DNA from: Priestia megaterium
Lineage (GTDB): Bacteria > Bacillota > Bacilli > Bacillales > Bacillaceae_H
Reading direction: 5' to 3'
NCBI GenBank assembly: GCA_008180335.1
Contig: VTEF01000009.1
Span: forward strand, 1-64,000
DNA: 64,000 nucleotides
Shown here: positions 16,574 through 26,367 of the stretch, in pieces
Numbering within the stretch: position 1 is the stretch's first letter
Layout of the letters: every line of letters starts with the position of its first letter
Notes under the pieces: model-generated
Told to the model about the DNA's origin: nothing
Seen by the model: only the letters and a program-made list of their open reading frames with translations
Database searches by the model: none
Position numbers and translations under genes: made by a program

Positions 16574-17560
16574 ATGGACAAGCCATTGATATTCATTACA
16601 CGCAAATTGCCAGAAAAACTAATTGAACCTTTAAAAGAGATTGCTGAAGTTGACATGTGGCATAGTGAAGATAAATCTGTTCCTTATAGCATATTAGTAG
16701 AGAAGGCAGAGCGTGCAACTGGCCTTTTGACCGTTTTATCTGATCAAATTGATGAAAATTTATTTCAACAAGCTCCTCACTTAAAGGTAGTAGCAAATTT
16801 AGCAGTTGGTTTTGACAATATAGATGTTGAAGCAGCGACAAAAAGGAAGATTGTTATTTGTAACACGCCTGATGTGCTATCAGATACAACAGCAGACTTA
16901 GCGTTTGGACTTTTGATGGCGACGGCGAGGCGTTTAATTGAAGCAGCACAATATGTAAAAGCGAATCAATGGAACAGTTGGAGCCCGTATTTGCTGGCTG
17001 GAAGAGATATTCATCATAAAACGATCGGTATCGTGGGCATGGGGAAAATTGGTGAAACATTGGCAAAACGCACGACGGGTTTTGATATGAATATCTTATA
17101 CCATAACCGCAGCCGGAATATTCAAGCAGAAGAAGTACTTCATGCAACATACTGTGAATTTGAGGAATTGCTGAGAAAAGCTGATTTTGTCGTTTGCTTA
17201 ACACCGTTAACAGATGAAACGAAACATTTGTTTAATGAACGGGCATTTCAAGCAATGAAGGAAACAGCCATTTTTATTAATGTTTCGCGCGGAGGCGTTG
17301 TTGATGAAGAAGCGCTATTGAAAGCTTTAAATGCAGGAGAAATAGCTGGAGCAGGTCTTGATGTATTCGCAGAAGAGCCTGTTAATGCCGATCATCCTCT
17401 GGTTCAGCATCCACATGTTGTGTCTTTTCCTCATATTGGAAGTGCGAGTATTGAGACACGAACGAAGATGATTACTCTTTGTGTAGAGAACATTCTTGAT
17501 ATTTTACATAACAAGGAACCGAAGGCTGTCGTAAATGGAGAAGTGTTAATTAAAGAATAA
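16574..17560 (+). CDS. D-isomer-specific 2-hydroxyacid dehydrogenase (glyoxylate/hydroxypyruvate or 2-ketogluconate reductase type)
   Basis: A protein of 328 residues from the ATG at 16574 (GAGG eight bases upstream). The NAD(P) motif is GIVGMGKIGE, the catalytic Arg lies in INVSRGGVVDE, the Glu in FAEEPVN and the His in FPHIGSAS; NCTP-type ICNTPDVLSDTTADLAFGL is also present. It is closest in pattern to YvcT/GyaR-type glyoxylate, hydroxypyruvate or 2-ketogluconate reductases. The exact substrate cannot be read from the sequence. Monocistronic, with a terminator after it. Confidence 0.85.
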   Translation: MDKPLIFITRKLPEKLIEPLKEIAEVDMWHSEDKSVPYSILVEKAERATGLLTVLSDQIDENLFQQAPHLKVVANLAVGFDNIDVEAATKRKIVICNTPDVLSDTTADLAFGLLMATARRLIEAAQYVKANQWNSWSPYLLAGRDIHHKTIGIVGMGKIGETLAKRTTGFDMNILYHNRSRNIQAEEVLHATYCEFEELLRKADFVVCLTPLTDETKHLFNERAFQAMKETAIFINVSRGGVVDEEALLKALNAGEIAGAGLDVFAEEPVNADHPLVQHPHVVSFPHIGSASIETRTKMITLCVENILDILHNKEPKAVVNGEVLIKE

Positions 17561-17642
17561 AGAGACTGCATGAACGTAATTTCTTCAGTAAATGATCAGC
17601 CTCTGTTGTTTTCGTTTTATAGAAATTCATAAGCGGTAGTTA

Positions 17643-17676
17643 AAGACATTTTTTGCGAAAGAAAAATGTCTTTTTT
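17643..17676 (+). terminator. Terminator after the hydroxyacid dehydrogenase
   Basis: AAAGACATTTTT pairs with AAAAATGTCTTT and a T-run follows. The remaining bases from 17561 to 17798 are AT-rich and hold no gene that I can support. Confidence 0.85.
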
Positions 17677-17798
17677 GTGTTAAAAAATGTGAAAAGACAT
17701 GTTATGATATTAAAATAAAAAATATTTTAAAAATTTTTATTTATCTTTATATAATAACTTTTAGCTTTCTTTTAGTGAAAAATAGAAACAGGAAAGCC

Positions 17799-17827
17799 TT
17801 GTAAATTTGATAAATAACGTCTATAAT
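17799..17827 (+). promoter_or_regulatory. Candidate sigma-A promoter of hom-thrC-thrB
   Basis: TTGTAA (17799-17804), 17 bp, TATAAT (17822-17827). The hom start lies about 50 bases downstream with no room for a T-box or riboswitch. Confidence 0.6.
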
Positions 17828-17880
17828 GTCCACTATAAGAAAACAAATGTTTATACAGAAAGAACAAAGAGGTGAGTGAG

Positions 17881-19182
17881 ATGACAAAAAGTATTTCAGT
17901 AGGGTTGTTAGGTTTAGGTACGGTAGGTAGCGGTGTTGTAAAAATTATTGAAAATCACCAGGATAAGTTAAGTCATCAAGTAGGCTGTCCTGTTATCGTA
18001 AAGAAAGTAGTAGTTAAGAATATTGATAAACAAAGAGATGTTGAGATTAATGAGGATAAACTAACTACAAATGTAGAAGAAGTGATACATAATCCAGAAA
18101 TTGATGTTGTCATTGAAGTAATGGGTGGTGTAGAAGAGACAAGAGATTATATTTTAACAGCACTTCGAAACAAAAAACATGTCGTCACTGCAAATAAAGA
18201 TTTAATGGCAGTGTATGGCTCTGAATTGTTAACTGTTGCTTCAGAAAATAGCTGTGATTTATTTTACGAAGCAAGTGTAGCTGGTGGCATCCCGATCCTT
18301 CGTGGATTAGCAGATGGTCTAGCATCAGATCGAATTACAAAAATGATGGGGATTGTGAATGGAACAACGAATTTCATCTTAACAAAAATGACAAAAGAAG
18401 GAAGCGCCTACGATGAAGTGTTAAAAGAAGCGCAAGATTTAGGGTATGCAGAAGCAGATCCAACTTCGGATGTAGGAGGCTTAGATGCTGCTCGGAAAAT
18501 GGCTATTTTAGCAACGTTAGGATTTTCAATGAAAATTGACTTAGATGATGTATGTGTACAAGGAATTACAGAGGTAACAGAAGAAGACTTGCAATATAGC
18601 AGGCAATTAGGTTATACAATGAAGTTAATTGGTTATGCACACCGTGATGGAGACAATGTGGAAGTAAGCGTACAACCAACATTGTTAGCTGATACGCATC
18701 CGTTAGCATCTGTAAGTGATGAATACAATGCTGTGTACGTATATGGAGAAGCAGTTGGGGAAACAATGTTCTATGGTCCAGGTGCTGGAAGTTTACCGAC
18801 AGCAACAGCAGTGGTATCTGACTTAGTTGGTGTGATGAAAAATATGCGTTTAGGCGTAAATGGAAAAAGTGCTGTAACACCTCAATATCCGAAGAAGTTA
18901 AAGACAGATGATCAAATCTTTTCAAAGCATTTCTTACGTATTCATGTAAAGGATCAAGTGGGGGCATTTGCAAAATTAACAACACTGTTTTCTGAACGTG
19001 GCGTAAGCTTTGAAAAAATTATTCAGCTTCCTGTAAAGGGCAGTGAACTAGCAGAAATTGTAGTTGTAACACATAAAGCATCTCAAAAAGACTATGAAGA
19101 AATTCTTCAGCAATTACGAGATTTACCGATTGTAGAGAACGTCAAAAGCAGCTATCGTGTAGAGGGAGTTGGAGCAGTATGA
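17881..19182 (+). CDS. hom: Homoserine dehydrogenase
   Basis: Reduces aspartate semialdehyde to homoserine in the cytosol, the branch point toward threonine and methionine. Domains: NAD(P)-binding Rossmann ([12 protein letters not shown] near the N terminus), catalytic domain with [11 protein letters not shown] and [15 protein letters not shown], and a C-terminal ACT domain (about residues 350-430) for feedback control. Starting at the ATG at 17881 gives 433 residues, the B. subtilis length; an in-frame GTG at 17872 is part of the ribosome binding site (AGAGGTG). First gene of the threonine operon. Confidence 0.96.
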   Translation: MTKSISVGLLGLGTVGSGVVKIIENHQDKLSHQVGCPVIVKKVVVKNIDKQRDVEINEDKLTTNVEEVIHNPEIDVVIEVMGGVEETRDYILTALRNKKHVVTANKDLMAVYGSELLTVASENSCDLFYEASVAGGIPILRGLADGLASDRITKMMGIVNGTTNFILTKMTKEGSAYDEVLKEAQDLGYAEADPTSDVGGLDAARKMAILATLGFSMKIDLDDVCVQGITEVTEEDLQYSRQLGYTMKLIGYAHRDGDNVEVSVQPTLLADTHPLASVSDEYNAVYVYGEAVGETMFYGPGAGSLPTATAVVSDLVGVMKNMRLGVNGKSAVTPQYPKKLKTDDQIFSKHFLRIHVKDQVGAFAKLTTLFSERGVSFEKIIQLPVKGSELAEIVVVTHKASQKDYEEILQQLRDLPIVENVKSSYRVEGVGAV

Positions 19183-20243
19183 TGTGGAAAGGATTATTGG
19201 CTCAGTATAAAGAATTTTTACCGGTAACGGATCAAACACCTATGCTAACATTGCATGAAGGAAATACACCTTTAATTCATCTGCCTCATTTATCTGAAGA
19301 ATTAGGTATTGATTTACATGTAAAAGTGGAAGGCTTGAATCCGACAGGCTCTTTTAAGGATCGCGGAATGGTGATGGCTGTTGCAAAAGCAAAAGAAGAA
19401 GGTAGCAATACCGTCATTTGTGCTTCAACAGGTAATACCTCAGCAGCAGCAGCAGCATACGCATCACGTGCGGGCATGCGCTGTATCGTGGTTATTCCAA
19501 ACGGAAAAATTGCGATGGGAAAACTTGCACAAGCAGTTATGTATGGGGCTGAAATCGTTGCTATAGAAGGAAATTTTGATCAGGCACTTTCGATGGTGAG
19601 GAAGTTAAGTGAGACGGCTCCTGTAGCGCTTGTGAATTCTGTTAACCCTTATCGGATTGAGGGGCAAAAAACAGCTGCATTTGAAATTTGTGAGCAGCTT
19701 GGAAAAGCACCGGATGTACTTGCAATTCCAGTTGGAAACGCTGGAAACATCACAGCGTATTGGAAAGGTTTTAAAGAGTATAGCGAGCGTCATCAAACTG
19801 GACTCCCGAATATGCACGGTTTTGAAGCAGAAGGTGCAGCAGCAATCGTCCGTAATCAAGTGATTGAAAATCCAGAGACAATTGCAACCGCTATTCGAAT
19901 TGGCAACCCCGCAAGCTGGGAGCATGCAGTAAATGCAGCAAATGAATCAAAGGGAAAAATTGATGAAGTAACGGATGAGCAAATCTTAGAAGCATACCGT
20001 ACAATTGCACGCAAAGAAGGGGTATTTGCAGAGCCTGGTTCGTGTGCGTCGATTGCAGGTGTATTCAAAGATGTGGCATCGGGTAAAATTGCCAAAGGTT
20101 CTACAGTGGTTGCAGTATTAACAGGAAACGGGTTAAAAGATCCAAATGTTGCAATTGATGCTCATGATGTTAAACCAGTTGTTTTACCAAACGAAGAAGA
20201 AAAAGTATTTGAATATATTCAAGGCGTCGTTGCATCATGCTAG
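19182..20243 (+). CDS. thrC: Threonine synthase
   Basis: PLP enzyme converting O-phosphohomoserine to threonine. The PLP lysine lies in [11 protein letters not shown], the phosphate-binding loop in VGNAGN, and [15 protein letters not shown] and [12 protein letters not shown] are conserved. The ATG at 19182 overlaps the hom stop by one base, seven bases after GGAG; an ATG at 19179 is also possible and adds one Met. The length of about 353 residues is normal. Tight coupling with hom and thrB indicates a single operon. Confidence 0.96.
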   Translation: MWKGLLAQYKEFLPVTDQTPMLTLHEGNTPLIHLPHLSEELGIDLHVKVEGLNPTGSFKDRGMVMAVAKAKEEGSNTVICASTGNTSAAAAAYASRAGMRCIVVIPNGKIAMGKLAQAVMYGAEIVAIEGNFDQALSMVRKLSETAPVALVNSVNPYRIEGQKTAAFEICEQLGKAPDVLAIPVGNAGNITAYWKGFKEYSERHQTGLPNMHGFEAEGAAAIVRNQVIENPETIATAIRIGNPASWEHAVNAANESKGKIDEVTDEQILEAYRTIARKEGVFAEPGSCASIAGVFKDVASGKIAKGSTVVAVLTGNGLKDPNVAIDAHDVKPVVLPNEEEKVFEYIQGVVASC

Positions 20244-21151
20244 AACATGAGCGTTTGATCATCACCGTTCCGGCTAGTTCAGCTAATCTAGGCCCTGGTT
20301 TTGATTCCATCGGTGTTGCATTGGGGCGTTATTTAACATTAACAGTAGAGCCCCATAGCGAATGGTTGTTTATACCACAGACAACAGAGGTAGAAAGCAT
20401 ACCCACAGGAAAAGACAACTTGATGTACAAAGTAGCATGTGAAGTAGCTGATCAATATGAAGTTAGTTTACCTTCTGTTAAGGTATTTGTTTCAAGTAAT
20501 ATCCCGTTAGCACGCGGTTTAGGGAGTAGCGCATCTGCTATCATTGCAGGAATTGAGCTAGCGAATCAACTAGGAAATCTGTGCTTAACGAAAAAAGATA
20601 AACTTCGAATTAGCAGTCTCATGGAAGGTCATCCTGATAACGTAAGTCCCTCAATTTATGGAGGAATTGTCGTCGGATACCACCATGAGCAAGAAACATA
20701 TATTACTCAAATTAAGGATTTAGATGTTGATATAGTCATGGTTATTCCGCAGTATGAATTAAAAACAACAGACGCGCGTCATGTTTTACCAGAAACGATT
20801 TCGTATCGACAAGCTGTTGAAGCTGGTGCAATCGGCAATATGCTTGTTGCAGCGCTCGTGAATAGAGATTTGACATCCATTGGAGAATTTATGGAGAAGG
20901 ATTTATATCATGAGCCGTATCGAATGCGGTTGGTTCCTGAGTTAATGGCAGTGCGTGAAGAAGTGAAAAAGCTCGGCGCCTACGGTGTAGCACTAAGTGG
21001 TGCGGGTCCAAGCATCCTTTGTTTAGCGCCGAAAGATAAGGGTGCGTATATTGCAGCTCACCTGGCGGATAGATTATCTTCATGTGAAGTGGCTGTTATT
21101 GATATTGATCAGCAGGGAGTATCTGTTGAATCTGGAGTAGTAAATGCGTAA
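20237..21151 (+). CDS. thrB: Homoserine kinase
   Basis: GHMP-family kinase phosphorylating homoserine. The ATP-binding motif [13 protein letters not shown], the N-terminal [16 protein letters not shown] and the C-terminal [12 protein letters not shown] block are intact over 304 residues, the usual size. Its ATG overlaps the thrC stop codon by seven bases, a typical translational coupling arrangement. Last gene of the operon, followed by a terminator. Confidence 0.96.
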   Translation: MLEHERLIITVPASSANLGPGFDSIGVALGRYLTLTVEPHSEWLFIPQTTEVESIPTGKDNLMYKVACEVADQYEVSLPSVKVFVSSNIPLARGLGSSASAIIAGIELANQLGNLCLTKKDKLRISSLMEGHPDNVSPSIYGGIVVGYHHEQETYITQIKDLDVDIVMVIPQYELKTTDARHVLPETISYRQAVEAGAIGNMLVAALVNRDLTSIGEFMEKDLYHEPYRMRLVPELMAVREEVKKLGAYGVALSGAGPSILCLAPKDKGAYIAAHLADRLSSCEVAVIDIDQQGVSVESGVVNA

Positions 21152-21158
21152 GAGGCAA

Positions 21159-21190
21159 AAATCCTCCCTTGTTACAACAAGGGAGGATTT
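21159..21190. terminator. Bidirectional terminator between thrB and yutI
   Basis: AAATCCTCCCTTGTT pairs perfectly over 15 bp with its complement around two bases. It serves the convergent genes on both sides. Confidence 0.88.
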
Positions 21191-21203
21191 ATTATATATT
21201 AGA

Positions 21204-21440
21204 TTAGAATACTTGTTCTACTTCTACGACACCTGGAACTTCTTCTAAAAGGGCACGTTCAATACCAGCTTTAAGTGTGATTGTCGAACTTGGGCAGCTA
21301 CCGCAAGCGCCTAGAAGACGCAATTTAACGATACCATCTTCAACATCCACTAATTCGCAATCTCCGCCGTCACGAAGTAAAAATGGACGAAGCTTATCCA
21401 ATACTTCTTGTACTTGTTCTTGCATTTCCATATCAGCCAT
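21204..21440 (-). CDS. yutI: NifU-like C-terminal domain Fe-S carrier YutI
   Basis: A 78-residue Nfu-type scaffold or carrier of Fe-S clusters. The CxxC motif is in [19 protein letters not shown], preceded by the family hallmark [14 protein letters not shown]. It is a single-domain protein as in B. subtilis YutI. ATG start with AAGGAG upstream. It probably delivers clusters to enzymes such as LipA encoded nearby (inference). Confidence 0.92.
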   Translation of the reverse strand: MADMEMQEQVQEVLDKLRPFLLRDGGDCELVDVEDGIVKLRLLGACGSCPSSTITLKAGIERALLEEVPGVVEVEQVF

Positions 21441-21665
21441 GATTATCGACTCCTTTCTTTCTCTTTTTATTATAAACGGTCTTTCATAAAAAATCTATTC
21501 AAGAATACCTTGTAATGTTAATGGTAATGAAAAAGATGTGCAACTATTCAGTTTTATGTAAAATAGAAGGGAAGAGATGCTATTTTAAGCATGATAGCTA
21601 TGTATAAAGAAGGCGTAAAACATATTCGTATATGACTATTTATTTGTCGGCAGGGGGAAATGATT

Positions 21666-21992
21666 ATGGAAAAAACAAATGTTGAAATTTGCATTTATGG
21701 AGCAGAAGTAATCTGTGCGAGCTGTGTAAACTTACCATCGTCAAAAGATACCTACGATTGGTTAGAAGCAGCACTATCGCGAAAATATCCTGATCAACCA
21801 TTTACCATTCGTTACATTGATATTTATAATCCACCAGTTGAAGAAAAGAAAAAGCAATTTGCACAGCGAGTCATTGACGAAGAGCTATTTTATCCAGTAG
21901 TTGTGATTAACGATAAAATTGTAGGTGAAGGTAATCCCACATTAAAGCGGGTTTATGAAGAGATGGACAAACATGGTTTTGTTTCTAAATAA
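21666..21992 (+). CDS. yuzD: DUF1462 thioredoxin-like protein YuzD
   Basis: A 108-residue protein of the DUF1462 family (YuzD), which has a thioredoxin-like fold. A Cys pair appears as ICASCVNLPSS near the N terminus, at the position of a CxxC redox motif. The ATG at 21666 is eight bases from GGGGG; an in-frame ATG at 21660 is too close. Divergent from yutI, as in B. subtilis, which hints at a redox or Fe-S-linked role. The function is unproven. Confidence 0.85.
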   Translation: MEKTNVEICIYGAEVICASCVNLPSSKDTYDWLEAALSRKYPDQPFTIRYIDIYNPPVEEKKKQFAQRVIDEELFYPVVVINDKIVGEGNPTLKRVYEEMDKHGFVSK

Positions 21993-22072
21993 AGTGAAAT
22001 GTCCATTAAATCTGCTTCACCTTCACAGATGATTAGTTAAAGCAGATTTATTTGTAAGTCGAATGATAGTCA

Positions 22073-22104
22073 AAAACGCCGTTATCAAATTAACGGCGTT
22101 TTAA
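22073..22104. terminator. Bidirectional terminator between yuzD and yutJ
   Basis: AAAACGCCGTTA pairs perfectly over 12 bp with TAACGGCGTTTT around TCAAAT. Confidence 0.88.
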
Positions 22105-22106
22105 TA

Positions 22107-23174
22107 TTAACCATTATGATATTTATACATCCATAACACGCCTGATTTTAATAATCGAGCTACTCGACCGGTGATAGCTCGCTCATTCACAAGTCCAAAG
22201 CCGTGTTTTTTACCTAAAGAGCCTAGAATGCCTTTTAATTTAATAGTTGGCAATTCTGCAGGCAATTCTTCGTTTTTCCATCTAGCTAAAAGTACTTGCA
22301 CAATCTGTTCTGCTTGTCCCTCTGCAAGTTGTGCGCTTGGAGCATGAGGCAAACTAGCACAATCTCCTAGTACATAAACATGTTCATCATTAGGCAAATT
22401 ATGATATTTTGTCAGTACTACTCGGCCTTGAGGATCTTTCTCGACGTCTAACTCACGGACAATTTTATTTGGCTGAATACCTGCAGTCCATACGATTGCA
22501 TCACTCTGAATAGGTTCGTTGTGGTTATAAAGTATGTTTTTTTCAACCTTTGTAATATTAGCATTATTAATAATTTCAACGCCGTTTGAAGTAAACCATG
22601 TTTGAACATAATTGCTTAATCGTTCTGGAAAGGCAGATAAAATAAGTTTTCCACGATCAAATAATTTTATTTTTAAATCGGGGCGACTTTCTTTTAATTC
22701 GCTTGCTAATTCAACACCGCTAAGGCCTGCACCAACAATCGAAACGGTTGCATGCGCAGGTAAGTTATTTAATGCTTGATACGTAGCGCGAGAAGAATCA
22801 ATCGATTGAATGCTATATGTATATTCCGGTGCACCAGGGACACCATGATATTTGTCTTCACAGCCGAGACCGATAATTAGGTCATCGTAAGCAAGAGCTT
22901 GCTCATTATCAAGATAGACACATTTTTCTGTTGTATCAATACGTGTAACAAAACCATAACACACAGATAACCGAGGATGTTCTGGGAAGGGCACACGAAC
23001 GTGTTGATCTGAAATTGTACCAGCTGCTAGTGCGTAAAATTCAGTTTTTAATGAATGGTAAGGAGCTTTGTCAACTAATGTAACTTGTATATCATCAGGT
23101 AGTTGGTTTGGAAAGAGGCGTTGTAAGACACGCATACCACCGTATCCACCGCCAAGTATAACAAGGTTCTTCAT
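22107..23174 (-). CDS. yutJ: NADH dehydrogenase-like flavoprotein YutJ
   Basis: A 355-residue pyridine nucleotide-disulfide oxidoreductase family protein of the type II NADH dehydrogenase group. The FAD motif is VILGGGYGGMRV at the N terminus, the NAD(P) motif SIVGAGLSGVELASEL lies near residue 155, and the C-terminal FAD motif is YVLGDCASLP. The start is the ATG at 23174 with AAAGGGG upstream; the frame is open to 23249 but without signal. Electron acceptor and role are unknown. A third relative of yumB and yumC in this window. Confidence 0.88.
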   Translation of the reverse strand: MKNLVILGGGYGGMRVLQRLFPNQLPDDIQVTLVDKAPYHSLKTEFYALAAGTISDQHVRVPFPEHPRLSVCYGFVTRIDTTEKCVYLDNEQALAYDDLIIGLGCEDKYHGVPGAPEYTYSIQSIDSSRATYQALNNLPAHATVSIVGAGLSGVELASELKESRPDLKIKLFDRGKLILSAFPERLSNYVQTWFTSNGVEIINNANITKVEKNILYNHNEPIQSDAIVWTAGIQPNKIVRELDVEKDPQGRVVLTKYHNLPNDEHVYVLGDCASLPHAPSAQLAEGQAEQIVQVLLARWKNEELPAELPTIKLKGILGSLGKKHGFGLVNERAITGRVARLLKSGVLWMYKYHNG

Positions 23175-23430
23175 GTGAATTTCCCCTTTAACTTCATGCA
23201 TTTTTGGTTTTCTCTCTCTCTTCGATTTAAATGGTAAATTATTACTCATTATACATCTTTGTTTAATTGGCTTAATTTAGTATAAAAAACGATATTGCAT
23301 AACATATTTTTCTTAAATAATAATTTGATGTATCCTGATTTGTTTGTATTCACATAAAAGTATAACTAAATTATCAAAAAACCACAATATGTTTCAACAT
23401 AATTTCCTATTGTACAATGGTCTTTCTTAT
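23175..23430. other. Intergenic region between divergent yutJ and yuzB
   Basis: About 310 AT-rich bases between two divergent genes. Apart from the yuzB promoter at 23431-23459 I see no hairpin, repeat or gene with a ribosome binding site here. The yutJ promoter must be in this part but has no consensus match I trust. Confidence 0.5.
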
Positions 23431-23459
23431 TTGACGTTCTTGTTAAAAAAAGGTACGAT
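23431..23459 (+). promoter_or_regulatory. Candidate sigma-A promoter of yuzB
   Basis: TTGACG (23431-23436), 17 bp, TACGAT (23454-23459), about 30 bases before the start codon. Confidence 0.6.
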
Positions 23460-23486
23460 AAACAATTAGTAGAGAGGTGAAAAAGA

Positions 23487-23726
23487 GTGATTCAACCAAT
23501 TGTTGAGTTTTGTATTAGTAACTTAGCTAGTGGATCTCAAAAAGCGTTAGAAAAACTTGAGAAAGATCCAAATCTAGATATTATTGAATATGGTTGTTTA
23601 GGGTATTGTGGAAAATGTGCACAATCACCATTTGCGTTAGTAAATGGCGAATTCGTAATGGCTGAAACGCCTGAAGAGTTAGTGGATGCAATCTATGTAC
23701 ACTTGGAAGAAAATCCAATGTTTTAA
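23487..23726 (+). CDS. yuzB: DUF1450 family protein YuzB
   Basis: A 79-residue protein of the DUF1450 family. The Cys-rich segment [20 protein letters not shown] looks like a thioredoxin-like ferredoxin or metal-binding motif. Start is GTG with AGAGGTGAAA upstream. In B. subtilis yuzB lies beside yutJ, the same divergent pairing as here, which may mean shared redox work. Function is not known. Confidence 0.85.
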   Translation: MIQPIVEFCISNLASGSQKALEKLEKDPNLDIIEYGCLGYCGKCAQSPFALVNGEFVMAETPEELVDAIYVHLEENPMF

Positions 23727-23743
23727 TATAAAGGGAAAGATTT

Positions 23744-23777
23744 AAGCGCGGAAGTGAGGACACACTTCCGCGTTCTT
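23744..23777. terminator. Terminator between yuzB and the DUF2225 gene
   Basis: CGCGGAAGTG pairs perfectly with CACTTCCGCG around AGGACA and a short T-rich tail follows. Confidence 0.75.
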
Positions 23778-23831
23778 CATATAGTAAAGATGAAAGTCAG
23801 CATATCATAAAGCTTTCTCTATAAGAACGTT

Positions 23832-24521
23832 TTAAAGCAGATGTTTCTGTTCTTGCCTAATTTCAGACCAGCGATCTTTAGTCAGTTCAAATGTTTTTTT
23901 GTCAGGGTGTTGTTTGTGTTTATAGATAATTTCAGAGAAATACTTGACAGCTTCTTGACTAAACCCGAGGCGATAATTGAGCTCTCCTATTAAATAAAGT
24001 AATCGTAGCTCGGTAGCTGTTCGGCTAAAAGATTCTTGTACATAAGCGTTAGTATAGAACTTAAGTGAATGGAGCAAGAAATGTTCTTCTTGTTGTTTGT
24101 TTTGTAGGATTCGATATAACCAGCCAAGTCGCAGCGTTAAATTGCCCATTAATGTAGGTTTCTCTCTTTTTAACGTAGCACAGTAAAGTGCTAATTTGTA
24201 CGTGTTAACAGCTTGATTAATAGATCGTTCTTTTTCATATGGTTGGTAGACCCAATGTGCACAAACCTTTTGGCGAATAAGTTCAATTGTTTTAGGCGGG
24301 AATACTGTAGAAAATTGTTCGGTACTTGCGTATCCACACTTTGGACAAATATGAACGTGATAAAATAAAGGGTTAAGCTGTTCATTTTCATAATGAATGA
24401 AAAAGTCTGTGTCATACTTTTTGATTCGAAGAAAGCGTGAACGGATTTGTTTCGTGTAAAACGTATGTTGACAGATCGTGCACGTTGTTTTTTTATCGTA
24501 GAGTGGGTGTAATTCTGCCAT
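23832..24521 (-). CDS. DUF2225 family protein
   Basis: A 229-residue protein of the DUF2225 family. Two CxxC pairs, CTICQHTF near residue 14 and CPKCGYAS near 59, suggest a bound zinc. The C-terminal half is helical and reads like TPR-type repeats (NTYKLALYCATLKRE, GELNYRLGFSQEAVKYFSE). The start is ATG at 24521 with an AAGGGATG site. No function is known to me. It sits alone between yuzB and dapF. Confidence 0.8.
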   Translation of the reverse strand: MAELHPLYDKKTTCTICQHTFYTKQIRSRFLRIKKYDTDFFIHYENEQLNPLFYHVHICPKCGYASTEQFSTVFPPKTIELIRQKVCAHWVYQPYEKERSINQAVNTYKLALYCATLKREKPTLMGNLTLRLGWLYRILQNKQQEEHFLLHSLKFYTNAYVQESFSRTATELRLLYLIGELNYRLGFSQEAVKYFSEIIYKHKQHPDKKTFELTKDRWSEIRQEQKHLL

Positions 24522-24630
24522 TATAAAAAATCATCCCTTACACAAAAAATAGGACTATCAATCTAAAACTTTATAACTATATTATATACAAAAAAAGAAA
24601 TTCGAATAGCTTTTTATTGTTTGATTACAG

Positions 24631-24660
24631 AAAAAACCCCTTAATCAGAACGATTAAGGA
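24631..24660 (-). terminator. Orphan minus-strand terminator upstream of dapF
   Basis: CCTTAATC pairs with GATTAAGG around AGAAC. The run of six A on its left gives a T-run only when read on the minus strand. No minus-strand gene lies immediately to the right, so it would stop antisense reading across dapF or shield the DUF2225 gene. Confidence 0.55.
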
Positions 24661-24744
24661 GCTAAAAAACGGGGGATGTTATCATTGTGCGCAACTATAA
24701 ATCATTTTATACTAAAGAGACAGTAAAAAATAATGGGTGATGAC

Positions 24745-25599
24745 ATGAAAAAATTTCAGTTTACAAAAATGCATGCATTGGGTAATAACTATATTTACGT
24801 TAATATGTTTGAGGAAGAAATTCATGAAGAAGAATTATCCTCTGTCGCTGTAAAAGTTTCGAATATCTATACAGGCATTGGGTCAGATGGCCTTATTCTC
24901 ATTTGTCCGTCAAATAAAGCGGATGTCAAAATGAGAGTATTTAATAATGATGGATCAGAAGCAAAAAACTGTGGAAATGGATTAAGATGTGTAGCCAAAT
25001 ATGCATATGAACATAAGTTAGTAAAGAGTGAAGCCTTTTCAATTGAAACACTCTCTGGTATTGTACAAGCAAAAGTACATCCAATCAACGGAGTTGTTCC
25101 AGAAGTTACGATTGATATGGGGAAACCAAAGCTTAAAAGACATGAAATTCCAATGATCGGAACAGAAAAAAACGAAGTTGTTTCAGAACCCATGGTGTTT
25201 GGAGAAGAAACATACGTAGGAACGGCTGTGTCAATGGGAAATCCACATGTTGTTTTTTATGTAGAAAACATTGATCAAGCCCCATTGACTACATTAGGTC
25301 CTATTGTGGAAAAAGACGACCGCTTTCCAGATGGTGTGAATGTTGAATTTGTTGAGATTGTAAATGAAGCAGAGATGCATTTTCGAGTGTGGGAGAGAGG
25401 ATCAGGCGTGACACAAGCATGTGGCACGGGAGCGTGTGCAGCTGTTGTTTCCTCTGTTTTAAACAATTATACAAAGAAAACTCTTCCTACTACCGTTCAT
25501 TTAGCTGGCGGTGACTTGACGATTACATGGGCAGAGAATAATCATGTATTTATGACAGGGCCGGCTACTGTTATCTGTGAAGGAACATACTATTATTAA
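24745..25599 (+). CDS. dapF: Diaminopimelate epimerase
   Basis: Converts LL- to meso-diaminopimelate, the precursor of lysine and cell wall cross-links. The two catalytic cysteines are in the motifs [15 protein letters not shown] and [12 protein letters not shown]. The ATG at 24745 gives 284 residues, the normal length, with GGGTGATG upstream; an in-frame ATG at 24733 has no ribosome binding site. It is single-gene here. The enzyme belongs to the same pathway whose end product controls the riboswitch at 5.6 kb. Confidence 0.96.
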   Translation: MKKFQFTKMHALGNNYIYVNMFEEEIHEEELSSVAVKVSNIYTGIGSDGLILICPSNKADVKMRVFNNDGSEAKNCGNGLRCVAKYAYEHKLVKSEAFSIETLSGIVQAKVHPINGVVPEVTIDMGKPKLKRHEIPMIGTEKNEVVSEPMVFGEETYVGTAVSMGNPHVVFYVENIDQAPLTTLGPIVEKDDRFPDGVNVEFVEIVNEAEMHFRVWERGSGVTQACGTGACAAVVSSVLNNYTKKTLPTTVHLAGGDLTITWAENNHVFMTGPATVICEGTYYY

Positions 25600-25670
25600 A
25601 AAAGCAGACCATTTGTCGTTAGTGGGGTTTCAGCGTATACTAAAAGTGTATAAAGGAGGTCTATGTAAAT

Positions 25671-26036
25671 ATGAGTCAAGATATCCTAGAGATTACAGAA
25701 TCAGCTAGCTTTCAAATAAAAGATATGATGAAAGAACATGAAGAAGAAGGCGCTTATCTCCGTGTTAGTGTAAACGGAGGTGGATGCTCAGGTCTTTCAT
25801 ATGGGATGGGATTTGCTCATGAAGTAAATGAAAATGATACTTTATTCGAGCAGCACGGTATTCGAATTTTAGTGGATAGTGAAAGTGTCCCTATCTTAAA
25901 AGGTGTGAAGATTGACTATAAACAATCTATGCTTGGCGGTGGCTTTACCATTGATAATCCCAACGCAATTGCAGCATGCGGCTGTGGTTCATCTTTCCGT
26001 ACAGCAACAAATGAGGGAACACCGGAAGAGTGCTAA
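25671..26036 (+). CDS. yutM: A-type Fe-S carrier YutM (HesB/IscA family)
   Basis: A 121-residue HesB/YadR/IscA-type protein. The three conserved cysteines are in GGGCSGLSY and in the C-terminal CGCGSSFR. It should bind or transfer Fe-S clusters, as in SufA/ErpA. ATG start with AAAGGAGG upstream. B. subtilis carries yutM after dapF (yutL) as well. A C-terminal extension ending PEEC is unusual only in the extra cysteine. Confidence 0.92.
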   Translation: MSQDILEITESASFQIKDMMKEHEEEGAYLRVSVNGGGCSGLSYGMGFAHEVNENDTLFEQHGIRILVDSESVPILKGVKIDYKQSMLGGGFTIDNPNAIAACGCGSSFRTATNEGTPEEC

Positions 26037-26247
26037 GCGTTTTATCAGCGTTTTAAGCTACCGAGATATTATTTCGGCAAGCTAGTCGGAAGCATGGGCG
26101 AAGGTTGTGTATTACGTCTTGAATACGCGAGAACTTAATCGTATACAAGCGCAGTAACAATCCTAAATTAATATTCGAAGGATTGAAGATAACGACTTTC
26201 TTAACGGTGAGTAGATAAAACTCATTGTAAAGGAGGTCGTTTTTTTA
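26037..26247 (+). ncRNA. Candidate structured RNA or long 3' UTR downstream of yutM
   Basis: No open frame fills these 210 bases, yet hairpin potential is dense: CCGA/TCGG at 26060-26078, GTATT/AATAC at 26108-26126, AATCCT/AGGATT at 26159-26184, then a 21-bp imperfect terminator stem from 26192 to 26240 with loop AGATAAA and a seven-T tail. The AAGCTA sequence is repeated on either side of the first hairpin. It could be a small RNA with its own terminator, a processed yutM 3' UTR, or leftover DNA from the accessory insertion to its right. I match it to no known family. Confidence 0.35.
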
Positions 26248-26251
26248 AAAT

Positions 26252-26299
26252 AAAAAACGCGATCATTTCCGTTGATCTACAGAAATGATCGCATTTTTG
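26252..26299. terminator. Bidirectional terminator between yutM region and the ArsR-like gene
   Basis: GCGATCATTTC (26259-26269) pairs perfectly with GAAATGATCGC (26282-26292), with A-run before and T-run after. A second terminator lies only a few bases after the one ending at 26247. Confidence 0.85.
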
Positions 26300-26367
26300 T
26301 TTAAGACGACTGCTTTATTGATAGTAGGTTAATGGTTATGCTAGGAGAATCTTTAAAGCACGTTCAG

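Noticed and set aside
17561-17880. Search for a T-box or threonine attenuator before hom
   Set aside because: No specifier-loop or T-box sequence is visible and the leader is too short.
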